In this document: positions 41,601-52,600 of the stretch, one piece after another
How positions within the stretch are numbered: the stretch's first letter is position 1
How the letters are laid out: each line of letters starts with the position of its first letter
Made by a program: the position numbers and the translations under genes
Assembly (NCBI RefSeq): GCF_029873635.1
Contig: NC_080418.1
Span: forward strand, 150,033,748 to 150,097,747
Direction: 5' to 3'
Source: Malania oleifera
Lineage: Eukaryota; Streptophyta; Magnoliopsida; Santalales; Ximeniaceae
Length of the DNA: 64,000 nucleotides
Notes under the pieces: model-generated
Database searches by the model: none
What the model was told of the DNA's origin: nothing
Seen by the model: only the letters and a program-made list of their open reading frames with translations

Positions 41601-42410
41601 TCATACAAATATTTTGGAAGATTTGATAAAATAGAATTGTGTGTTGAAGCATTTCATTTATAAAACGATTGTATCGTTTCATACATACTGAGTTTCAAGT
41701 TTCATCATATGATTATGTATTAGGAATTTTAATTGTACTCACTAGCTTTATTAGAAGTAACATTAAGTGTTTTGCAGATTTGATATTATATTGTAATCAA
41801 GGTTCATGTTGTGAACCGAGTTTGAGGAGAGAATGGTATCTCTTGTAAGCAGCGGAATAGGAGGAAGCTGTACCTCTTGTAAGCAGCGGATGTAAGGAAA
41901 GCTCCATCCCAATTTAAGGAGCAGAGATTTTAGTGGAATCCTTGAGTGGGTTGCTCAAGGCGAGGACGTAGGCTGGGTTGGCTGAACCTCGTAAAATCGC
42001 ATTTGCATTCTCTTTTCCCTTATCTTTTTATTTTCCGCATTGCATTTCAATATCTATCTTGCCTGTGTATGTTGAATAAACTTACACGCACTTGACAATT
42101 AATTGGGTGATAAGAATTCATTGGTATAATAATTTAAATAAGTCTTAAACCCATACAATTAATTTATTAAATTTAGATATAGGGTTTAAGTGGTAAATAA
42201 TCTGAAAGATTTTGAAAATACCCAATTCACCCCCTCTAGGGATTACACATAAATCTTTGTTAATTAAGTTTGTCTGTTTACCTAGTATCCCACTTCGGGT
42301 CGGGTGATGTTATTACGGTATCAGAGATGCTAACGTGGCCGATGTGTGATGTGATGTTTGTTTATTATTTATAAAAAAAAATGGTATGAAAATCGAGGCA
42401 TCACACCAAG

Positions 42411-43319
42411 TAACATGATTGCAGCTATGGGGGAAAAAAAGATTGGAAGTAGTTAGAAATCCTTTGTGTTGAATAGCAATCAATTGGAAATAAGTGTCAA
42501 GCATTTTAAATTTTATTTATTCAATTAAACTATTTTAATGTGATTGATATCAAAGTAATTATAGATCATGATATTTTAAGGAGATGGACAATGGCTAAGA
42601 ATAAGAGATCATAGTGTTGAGGCAAATTTGAAATAGTATATTAGTTAACAATACAAAAATTTATGCCCTTAGTAAGGTAAATTGTATGATGTTGTTTGAT
42701 AAAAAAATAAGCACCTTTAAAATGAAGGAGATTGAGATGGGTGAGGGTGGACAAGGTGAAGTGGACTCATTATACCAGCCTCTCTAAGAGGTTTTAATGT
42801 CTTAGCTCACTAGGAGCACCTTGTGAGATAAAGAACATAGAATCATAGAAATTGTTCTAATTCTAGAAAAATGGAGAAAAGAAGGAGGTAAGCAAACACA
42901 AATTAGAGGAGGGAGGAATGAGATAAGAGAAAGAATAGATTAAGTGAAGAGGAAAGCAAGTAGAGAGAGAAAGAGATAATGAAAGAGAGATAGAAGGATA
43001 AAGAGGCATTGTGTCTACTAGGCATTGGGCTATTGTATTAACATGTTGAATTAGACCGAAAGTTCATTACAACAAATGTTACACACCTATTTACACCCAT
43101 TTTAAGTAAGACTTGGATTTATAAATATTATTTTTACCTAAATTATGTCCAAAACATAAGTACTCTTAAAGTGCCTAATAATAGATAGACATCATCAGCA
43201 TAAACAGGGCCTCATTTAATATGACACTTTTATTACAATTGACCTTAACTCATTTCCTTATCTCATGTGTGCCATATTTATAATACATATAGGGTCAATC
43301 ATGTGGGTAATATGGGTGA

Positions 43320-43363
<44 letters not shown>

Positions 43364-43917
43364 CGTTTGAGGTGAAAGATGTGTTGTTTGCTTCAATTTC
43401 TCATTGCTTTTAAAGTGTTAGGTTTCACTCGACTCATAACTTGCCTTCATATGGATAGGGACATTATTTGCCTTGCTATACTTGGGAGAGTACTTTGGGG
43501 GAATAAAAGACACCCAACTAGGATTGTTATCCTTTTGCTTCCCTCTTCTTATTACTAGTATGTTACCCTAGTGACATTCATGTCAAACAATTCCTGGGAG
43601 GACAATTATAGTCATTGCAAACACCTTACCTAGATAATGGTAGACCTTTGCCTCTTACGGGTGACCTTTCGTAGGCGATATACCATGTGCCTAGCCCGGT
43701 GTGCTCACGTCGCGTCCTTTACAACTTAAGGGTTAACTATGGTTTCTTTTTTTGCTTCCTATGCTATGTTTAAACCCTCCTGTTCTCATTTATTTCATAG
43801 CTCTAGTCACTTTAGGTTTTCATCTCCATTTTGTTATGGGTAATCCTAATTTTATCTCCTTCGATGCATTCTTCAATTTCCTCCTATAGGTTTTCATAGG
43901 GAAATGTTGTCCTTTCA
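42411..43917. other. Unassigned intergenic DNA
   Basis: Lies between two solo LTRs. It contains an (AT)n run at about 43323-43361 and no ORF with a recognisable domain. I cannot classify it. Confidence 0.5.
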
Positions 43918-46393
43918 CGTGACGCCCCGATTTTCGTACAATTTTTTTTTAATAAATAAATAATCACGTCATAAATCCACAACATCCACAAATCGGCCAC
44001 GTCAACAATCCTAGTACTATTCATACAACCCGACCCGCATTGGGTACCGGGTAAAAAGTATTTTATTATATTCAACCTAACAGCGGAAGACAATATACAC
44101 ATATCAGTCAGAATACAATACCCAGAGTATCAACATACATACAAATATTCACACTACCTTCCCATACTAAAAATTACTATTCAACTCTATGGGAATTACA
44201 TCTCCCCTAGTCCAAAAACTCACCCTGTGTATCAGGGTCTCAGCTCCCTACTATCACGGAGCTTTATCACACGGCCGGTCTCTGTTCCCTGAAAAATTTA
44301 GATAAATTGGGTGAGACACATCTCAGTATAAAGGAATAAATTATTTACAGTGTGTGGCCGAATGAGTACAATTATAATACACTTTACTTTTCAAATCACC
44401 ATTTCATTTGAGAAAATACACTAATATTCACATACACATAATCATATAGATATACAACACAAGCTTTTATAAGCTTAAAAATCATTTATCAAATTCAATG
44501 ATTTCCAACACATATTTACACGCGAAGTTCCTGAAAATAGGGAAGATTACCCGCCCATACAGGTAGCTTCCCTCTGCCCTAACACGTTATGCAGTCGGGT
44601 ATAGCCACATCTGATACCCATCAGGGCACTCACCTTACTCAGTAAGCCCTCAGGTGGAGAGTTTCACTTCGCCTTAATTATTTATATTATTAACTCACAC
44701 TGTTCCATTTCTCAATTTTATCATTCTTTATTTCTCAATTTCCATTCTTTCTTTCATTTCTCATTTTAGCCAATTTTATCATTCTTTCACTTTTCATTTC
44801 CACTTTACTTTCCGACTCATAAGTATCCTCGGTATCAAATACCAACATCGCGTCTGTAACTCATGGCCACCCTGAAGATCTTTCTATACACGCCATGCTT
44901 CCCCCCATAGTCAAGGTTGTGCGGCTCGAAGGCTGGATCTAACGGCGGTTGGCCGACCTAGTTAGATCAAATATCATATCACATATCGCGTCTGTAGTAC
45001 AACTGGCAGGCCTAATACCTTGATCCGGACTCAGGGGGCCCAACAACCCTACATAATGGCACAGTCGACTGTCACGCCACACGCTCCAAGAGTCCATGTG
45101 GTTGCACTAACACCACTCGCAACGGTACCGTACTAAATATCATAACTATCTAACAGGGTTTACCACCACATACCCGCAATCATTATACGGTATTGGCATT
45201 TCATCAATTATATTCCAGTATATCACAATTCAGTTCAATATAAATATTCTCATCATTTTCTGTGCACATTTCATCATCTCGTAATATCATATATCACATT
45301 TTATATATTTTTCACATTTTCCCAAAATACTCATTTTTCATGCAAATAATTTACACTCACAAATAAATACCACATTTCATTATTTTCCAATATCAATAAT
45401 TCATAAAATCCCATTTTCCAGGCAAAACATTTCTACTCATATAATAATACCATATTACATTATTTTTCACTAATCAGATCAGTAATTCTCATTTCAATAT
45501 TTTCTCAGAATTTACACATTATTATAATTTACACTCCAAAATATCACAATTTACAATTACTCAAATACCACACAATTTATCTGATATTTATATCATAATA
45601 ATTTTCAGACAAAATATCATATGCTCAATTTCACATATTTATTCAAATAATAATTCTAAAAACACTGCTATAATTTATTCCCTTACCTGGCTTACTGAGA
45701 GTCTCCCTAGAATCCCAAATTCTACGCCCTTGGCGCCCAAAATTCAACTCCTGCAATTTGCATTTTCCCCCAAATTAATTAATCTATTTCTCCAAAATAA
45801 TACCCATCTAGCTTTCCCTAGACTCCATATACCTCAAATTAATATTTAAACTATTATTTAACACCCCCACTTAATTTTTCTAAATTTTGCCTGCGGGTCC
45901 TAAAATTACACTCACGGCGCTCACCCGGACCCTAAATTCCAGAAATCCTACTTCAGTTCCAAATGCTTAATATTTTAGCATTTCTAAATTAATGCTAACT
46001 AATTAAAAATAAGCTCCTTAATAATCGCCGCACCCCAAATTTGGGGTTTTGACCCGACACCCCCACAAGAATTCCGTCCCACTAGACTTGTAGAGAATTA
46101 TCCCTAGATTCTCGTGGTGGTGTCCGTTCATTAATTGGGCTTATATTTTGCGAGAAATTAAAGAAAAATGAAAAAATGGCTTATCCTAGGGAATACGCTT
46201 ACGCCGCTCCTACCACCGATCCGCTCATGTAGAAATGACGGCAGCGGCGAATGGAATCTAGTGGTATCTTCGGATTTTTGATCGGGCGAAAATCGGTCAC
46301 GAAATCAATGAGAGAGGGAGAGAGAACATGAGGAGAGAGAGAGAGATTGCAGAGAGTTACAGAGAAAGGAAAAGAAAAGAAAAAGAAGAAGAA

Positions 46394-46425
<32 letters not shown>

Positions 46426-46721
46426 GATATACTTGAATCTCCTGAAGCTTGTTGAAGCTTTAGGAGGATAAATATTATTATAATAATAATAATAATAATA
46501 ATAATAATTAATTAATATTAATAATATATTTTTTTAATTAAAAAAATTAATTTTAATTAATTAATTAATTATTTTTATTTTTCTTTTTAAATTCGTTTAA
46601 TTAATTAATTAATTAATATTTTTTTATTTAATTTTTTTTAATTTTAATTTTAATTTTTTTAATTTTTTATTTTTTGAAATCATTCTATCAATCTTTTATA
46701 TCTCTTTTTGGGGTTTTCACA
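43918..46721. mobile_element. Gypsy-like solo LTR, 2.8 kb
   Basis: Flanked by a perfect 5-bp duplication TTTCA (43913-43917 and 46722-46726). The left end is GTGACGCCCCGATTTTCG and the right end GGGGTTTTCACA. It has the family block GGGTGAGACACATCTCAGTA at about 44319-44340 and the CATGTAGAAATGACGGCAGC block at about 46225-46245. The right part carries (AAT)n and (TTAA)n runs (46396-46670). In between, a near-perfect 12-bp-arm hairpin, CTCCTGAAGCTT/AAGCTTTAGGAG, sits at about 46438-46466. No internal coding region. Confidence 0.85.
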
Positions 46722-46726
46722 TTTCA

Positions 46727-48337
46727 TCATTAGCTACACGCCTAAAAGCAACATAAACAAGGGTAATATGAAGGTTATCATCTATGATTGCTTATGGAGG
46801 TTCCAATTTTGGTGGATGAGAGGAATGTGGTATCATTAGTTGCCAAGAAGCAAGATTGAGGTGATGTTTACTACCTTCCCGATATTCAACCAGTGGATCA
46901 CTAAGTTCTTAACCTTCCTCCATTTCGATCATGGGGAGAATAAAGCTGATTTGGAGGTTGTCAACTGCAAGACTAGGTATTCTACTGAGGACATGTATAT
47001 GTGATCTAGCTTGGAATTGCCTTGAAGCGAATACTTTTCAACTTTGCAACCAATGATACAAAGAGACTCAACAAGTGTTAAAGTTGGAAACAAATCTTAA
47101 AGTTGCTTATGACAATATGAACTTTATGCACTTGGCCATAGTTTAATGTTTCGATACTACTTATGTAAGGAAGGTGAGATGTTTAGAGATAAAGGATCAC
47201 CTCCAAGCTCTGTCTCCCTAGATTTCAAGGCGAAGGTGAAAATTATTGACTGCGAAGATTCCATTCATTGGACACAAGATTCATTTACCATTGCCCAGTT
47301 ATTGAGATAACTATAATAAAGTTTTTTTTTTCCCTTTTAATCCTCGAGATGTATGAGATATGTGGCTAAGTCCTTGGCATCAGCCAAGTTGTTTTGTAAC
47401 CTTGAGGGCAAGTGAAATATTTGATTTAGTTTCATGTCTTTTTGTTTTTTCATCTGGCTAACCAAGTGATTAACTAATTGTTAAGATGATATTTGCTTCA
47501 AGCCATTCTTTGCTCTAATTGAAATATGACATCAAGTTGTTTATTCTGGGTGGTTTCATTAGTTCTACTCGCAACTATTTCGCCTTCAGTGACCCCCTTG
47601 TAATTACCAAATAGTTGGATAATAAATAGTTTGCTTTATGCTTAGACGATGTTTGTCATGTGTCACACCTACGTGATCACTATTTTCTCAAATCTCTGTT
47701 TTGGCCCGATACTTGCCGTTATAACCAAAAAGGTACACAAATATTACACAAATAGCTATGCATCTGAATGTGAAGAAACATGTAAATACCTAGCCAACAA
47801 AACAAATAAAATAAATAATGGAATTAAGGGTATTCGCAATACATGAGTGGCATATTTGATGAAATTGGGATTGCTACTTGCATACATAATCAAGTGGTGG
47901 AAATTAAAAACTCAAATAAAGCACTACCAAAAGGGTTAAAAGGTTATGAAGATAAGTTACAGAGGTGGATAGAAAAAATAAGTTTTGTATTTACATAAAA
48001 GAAAGCAAAAGGTAAAGCATGCAACATTAGAGGAAAAGAAAAAAAAAAGGTAAGCAACACTTTATTAAGGGTAGTCTTCTTTGCGAGTCTAAGCGTGTGA
48101 ATATTTTTGGTTATAAAAATATATTATTAACAATTCAAATAATTGACACATAGGCTACGAATGCTCCATCTCATCATTTAGCCAAAATTATTATAGCTCC
48201 TATAATATATAGTTGCAGACAATAATGTATTTTATGTATTTGATTATATATAAGATTTTAAGTTTATGTTATATGTGTTTTGGTGCATATTAACATACAC
48301 AAGGTGATTATGATATTTTCAAACATAATTATGCTTC
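46727..48337. other. Unassigned intergenic DNA
   Basis: Before the solo LTR inserted, this was contiguous with 42411-43917. Base composition between 46740 and 47330 is less AT-rich than its surroundings and looks like decayed coding DNA in short frames. I recognise no domain. Confidence 0.4.
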
Positions 48338-48751
48338 TTAATTTTTTTTTGATTACATAAAAACTTAAGCCACCAACAAGCCCTTCAAACCCCCTAGTGC
48401 GGCACCAAACTTACGGATTAACGTTCTTCCCCTAGGTCTCACTGATAAGGTAAAGTCCGGAATGCGGACACGGCTTCCGTGCATTAGTTGGACGTTCAGC
48501 CAACCCGACCCCCGGGACACATCTCCATTACCATCTACGGTTTCCGTTGATTTACAGAGAACTCTCACCATCCACGATCTCCGCTGGCTAACAAAGCGAA
48601 CTCTCACCATCCACGGTCTTCGTTGACTCACAGAATAAATTCTCACCATCTACAGGTACTAATGGTTTCGTGTGTGTATCTACCTGAAATTGAACCCTCG
48701 ATGCTCCTTCTTACGTGCTGATGCCTTTCCACCGCTCCATGCCCGCGGGAG
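48338..48751 (-). mobile_element. tRNA-derived SINE (candidate)
   Basis: On the minus strand the 5' end (48751 downward) has Pol III-like boxes: box A TGGAGCGGTGG and box B GGTTCAATTTC about 40 bp later. Each has two departures from consensus. The 3' end is an A-rich tail (the T run at about 48340-48350 on the plus strand). The flanks read TTATGCTTC (48329-48337) and TTATGGTTC (48752-48760), a 9-bp duplication with one mismatch. The body carries three to four imperfect units of about 40 bp, each with CTCACCATCCACG-type text. About 414 bp, longer than most plant SINEs, so the class is likely but not certain. Confidence 0.6.
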
Positions 48752-49021
48752 TTATGGTTCCTAATTTTATTGTACATTTGTGCGTATCATAAATTTTTAT
48801 TACATCACATATTTATTTCATTTTTTTGATATTGATAACACATTAATGCATGCTATGAAGTCAATTCCGGCATCCACCTAACCTACAATTGCTTTGATAC
48901 CCTAACTTAATAAAGAAAACAAATATTATTTAATTAATAAATTGTTATTTGTCACAATTTAATTTCAAAAAATTATTAGTTTATTAGAAGATGATTGTCA
49001 AATTTTTAAAGGTAGTACGAT

Positions 49022-49308
49022 CAGGACCGACTCTTCACAATATGGGACTCTAGGCGAATGATTTAATCAAGAACCCTTAATAATTTGTTTAATTTTTATT
49101 TTTATTTAAAATTAATTTTTTTTAATTTTTTGAGATGCAAATAACTAATTATGGGAATAGAGTATAATAAATAATGTTAATATTATTTAATTAAAAAAAA
49201 TTTTGGAACCTAAAGCCTATATTATTATATTAAGAAAAAATTTTAGGACTTCAAAAATTTGGGGCCCTAGGCGGGCGCCTCAATTGCCTAAAAGCAGAGC
49301 CAGTCCTG
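49022..49308. mobile_element. hAT-type MITE upstream of DTC
   Basis: A 287-bp non-coding element with terminal inverted repeats CAGGACCGACTCT / AGAGCCAGTCCTG (one mismatch). It is flanked by a perfect 8-bp duplication AGTACGAT (49014-49021 and 49309-49316), as hAT elements make. The interior is AT-rich except for a GGGGCCCTAGGCGGGCGCCT segment near the right end. It lies about 330 bp upstream of the DTC start codon, within the likely promoter. Confidence 0.9.
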
Positions 49309-49636
49309 AGTACGATATATATATATATATATATATATAAAGTGTAAGGCCTAATATTTTCTAAGGCATAAATGATTATATTGAGTGAAAATTAATGATT
49401 AACATAATAAATTTTGTATCCTAACTAAGTTTAAAAGTTCATGTTCACCCTTCTCCTTAAAAAAGAGAAAAAGGAAAAAAAAAAAAGCCTATTTTGTTTT
49501 CCCATGCGAGAACTCTGAGGAGGGTTTTAGGCCTACAGGAGAAACTCATTTGCTTCTCATCCTCAGCAAAGGATCCTCTCTCTCTCTCTCTCCCCTCTAC
49601 TCTCTTAGTTTTCGTTCGCGGCCTCTCAATCTCGTA

Positions 49637-52600
49637 ATGGGGGAAGAGAAGAAACCCGCATCTGCTGGTGTATGGCCCACAGTGAAGCCCTTCGTCAATG
49701 GCGGAGCCTCTGGTATGCTCGCCACTTGTGTCATCCAACCCATCGATATGATCAAGGTGTGTTGCAGACCCATCTGTTTTTATGTAGTGCCTGTTTTTGA
49801 TACGTGCAGGTGTTATAGTCGCTGTAATTGGAAAGTTTGGGAGGTTTTTATGTGCTTCGTTTACGGCGTTTGCAGGTGAGGATTCAATTGGGTCAGGGAT
49901 CGGCATCGCAGGTGACGAGGAACATGCTGAGGGATGAGGGCATGGGGGCATTCTACAAGGTTTGGTTCTATAAATATTTTATTTGCTGGTGTAGAGTTTT
50001 TATGTATGACGTGCTTGCAAGATCAATTTCAATTGTGTTGTGTGTGGAGGGACAAGCTGAGGTTGAAGTTGTTTGGTTGGCATTTTGAAGTGCTTTGCTT
50101 GCTTCCAAGAGCTAAAATCAACACAGCTTTTTACTTCCGCGTGGTTTTTTTTTTGAAAATACTCCGTTGCTTCAGAGAGCTATCACTATGTCTGGATAGC
50201 TCCGAGAGAAAATAAAGAAATGATCGTGATTTCCTTTAATGAAGAGAAAAAGAAGAGAAATGACAGTAGTTTTTCTCCTTTCCATTGGATAACTTGGGAG
50301 AAATGAAGAGAAGTAAGAATGTTTCCCATTGTATGTTTGGATGAAGAGAAAGGGGGTCACAAAAGATTCTATTATAACTTGTATCTCTTCATCTTCCCAA
50401 CTTCCAGAGATTCAAAAAGAGGGTTACGAGGGTTTTTATTCTCATTTCATTTCTCACCTTCTCTCATCGTTTATTTTATGAAGTGTCATCCAAGTGAGTG
50501 ATTAGGAGACACCCCACCTCTCCCCCTGTTAGATTACTACTTTACCTAAAATCTTAAGCTGTTAGGTTGTGAGCCAACAATGTATATCAAGCTTTAACAC
50601 TCCCCCATACGTGTAGCCCGACAGCACGTGGAAAGATAAACACATGATAAATAGCACCCATAATAAGGAATGCAATATTTTTTTTTTAAATTGCACGCAA
50701 CAAGACTAGAACTCAGGACCTCCTGGTAACTAGCTCTGATACCATGTTAGATTACCACTTTACCTAAAAGTTTAAGTTGTTAGGTTGTGTGCCAACAATG
50801 TATATCAAGTTTTAACACCCCCTACCCTAAAAAAGTAAAAAAAAAAAAAAAAAAAACCTCAATCCAAATGAAATGCAAGACACTGTTAGTTGAACTTCCT
50901 AATGGTTGTTTTGGTTGCCCCTAGTGACTTGCTGAGTTGCTGTATTGTGTGATTATTGTGTTTTAGGCATGAAGTTTTCAAGTTTAAATCCATGATTTCT
51001 TCGGACGAGGGACGTTGTAGGGTTTCGCTTCTTAGAATGGAAGCAGTGCTTTACATTTAGGGGTGGCAAAACGGGTTAATTGGTCGGGTTTGGATGGGTC
51101 ATAAATGGGTCGATGTTAAATGAGTTTGGGTTTGGGTTCGGGTTGATCCATTTATTAACGAGTTACTAATATGTAAACCCAAGCCCGCCCGTTTAAAAGC
51201 ATCCCAAAACAAAAACAGATACTTACAATCACAAAAACAAAACCAAAAAAAGAAAAGAAGCAAGGACATTAAACAATAAACAACATACATATTTATATAA
51301 GTATAGGAAAACCGATAAAGAAAGATTGGGGAGTTTGAGAGAGATATCATTCTAGCAAGTGGATTGTTATGGCTACTGGGATTTTACTTAACACAGCAAA
51401 AAAATAAATTTGGAAAGCTCACCTGTGTAGTTTTCAGAGTGAGAAACAGAGGAAGCAGACGCTTGAACGGTTAGATATGGGTCTTGGAATTTACTGGAAA
51501 TGGAAATCAGATGGTTCAAGAGAAACCTAATATCACTCAAAATTGCACGAATTTGAAGAACCTACCTCTACCTGTAAGAGAGAGTTGAGCTCGTTAGTGC
51601 CGTAATGGAGATGGAAAATGATTTATGTCACGAGGTGAATCTTCCCCACGACAATTTTAGGGACGCACAGAGATGCGTGCTTCCCGTCCCCTCCCTTCCC
51701 TTCTTGTTTTTTTTTTTTCTTTACTTTTCCTGCTCTCTTCTCTCTCAAGTTTTAACTCATCAGTGTGTGCCAAGAACCTGGGACGACAGGCTGTAGGTAG
51801 GTGGTGTTGCTGTGGCACTGCCGGGTGATGGGTTCGGGTTGTTAGAGGAGGATGTATAGGATGGTCACCCACGCTATGGAACACAAAGACATGAACAGTG
51901 ACATCCTTGCCGTAGAGGCGGTGTGATCGGGGAAGACCTCTGTCGAGGGCTTCTCTGGCTGCCCATTGGCCTCCAAGCTCGCCAACCTTTGGGGAGTCGA
52001 TCTCGAAGACAAGAAACCTCAGAATAATAACATCATCCTGACGAACAAGGGCCTCTCTTGCTCCTAACCTTAGGCCAAGCCCTAATCTCATCTCTTTCTG
52101 GCGAACAACTACTGCTGCTGCTGCAAGCAGTTGCGGTTGGATGTCTAGGTAGCAGGGACAAGGACAGCACATGGTAGGTTAGGTTTAGGTTTTGTTTTAT
52201 ATATATAGTAAGATAAACGAGTCACCCAGCGGGTATTCGACCCAAACCCGCGGTTCGGGTTGGCCTGTTTATAGACGGGTCAACTTGTATTAAACCTAAA
52301 CTTGATTTAAACGGGCGGGTCACGGGTCACCTGTCGGGTTTCGACGCGTTTTGCCACCCCTATTTACATTGATTATGATTGACCAAGTTGGCCATGCATC
52401 TAGTTCAATTGCGAGCAATCGTGCATGCCTCTTTATAAGTTATTTTTTATTTTTATTTTTGTAGAGATTCACTCCACGGATGCCCGCAACTGAGCTTTGA
52501 AAATCTCAACACTCCTATACCAACTTCTGCTCAACAATGTTTACTCTTATCAGTAATGGAATTGGAATTGCAGCCTACAACTTAGCCCATTTTTGGATAG

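Larger units (their letters stand above)
25123..42255 (+). mobile_element. Ty1/Copia element (SIRE-like) with two 2.1-kb LTRs
   Basis: A retroelement fossil with both ends. The 5' LTR is about 25123-27260 and the 3' LTR about 40091-42255; both start TGTTGACTMTATGA. A tRNA-Met-type primer site TGGTATCAAAG is at 27267-27277, and a purine tract lies just before 40091. In order it carries gag (about 27360-28700) with a CCHC zinc knuckle (CYNCREVGHIIPEC) and a coiled-coil-like end. Protease and integrase follow (about 33850-35700; HLDLFDPNPIQS, TPQQNGVVERKNRS), then reverse transcriptase (about 35720-38820, with YVDDIIF) and RNase H (about 38870-39360). No envelope-like ORF is seen. Two solo LTRs are nested in it (28776-33837 and 36509-38688). 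It also has several coding breaks of its own. In the first 400 bp the LTRs differ at roughly 5% of sites by eye, suggesting insertion a few million years ago. A clean target duplication was not found. Confidence 0.9.
22748..42405. mobile_element. Gypsy-like solo LTR, split by a nested Copia element
   Basis: The LTR itself occupies 22748-25122 and 42256-42405 (about 2.5 kb); the Copia at 25123-42255 sits inside it. It begins TGTAGAGATCTAG and ends GAGGCATCACA. It is flanked by the 5-bp duplication CCAAG (22743-22747 and 42406-42410), which fits one LTR integration reduced to a solo LTR. The piece right of the Copia (GGGTCGGGTGATG...ACGTGGCCGATGTGTG) matches, in reverse orientation, the left end of the LTR at 43918-46721. 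That shows the two are relatives in opposite orientation. Assignment to Ty3/Gypsy (Tekay/Del-like, long LTRs) is inference from LTR size, termini and a 5-bp duplication; no internal domains remain. Confidence 0.8.

Noticed and set aside
42311-42325. ACGGTATCAGAGATGC as a retroelement primer site
   Set aside because: It lies within the right-hand piece of the solo LTR, about 80 bp before its end, not directly after an LTR.
49457-49951. 164-codon minus-strand ORF over DTC exons 1 and 2
   Set aside because: Shadow of the DTC leader and coding exons, which match a carrier with correct splicing and signature.
50527-50817. Cassandra-type TRIM carrying 5S rRNA sequence
   Set aside because: LTRs are only 73 bp and hold no 5S-like promoter; it belongs to another TRIM type.
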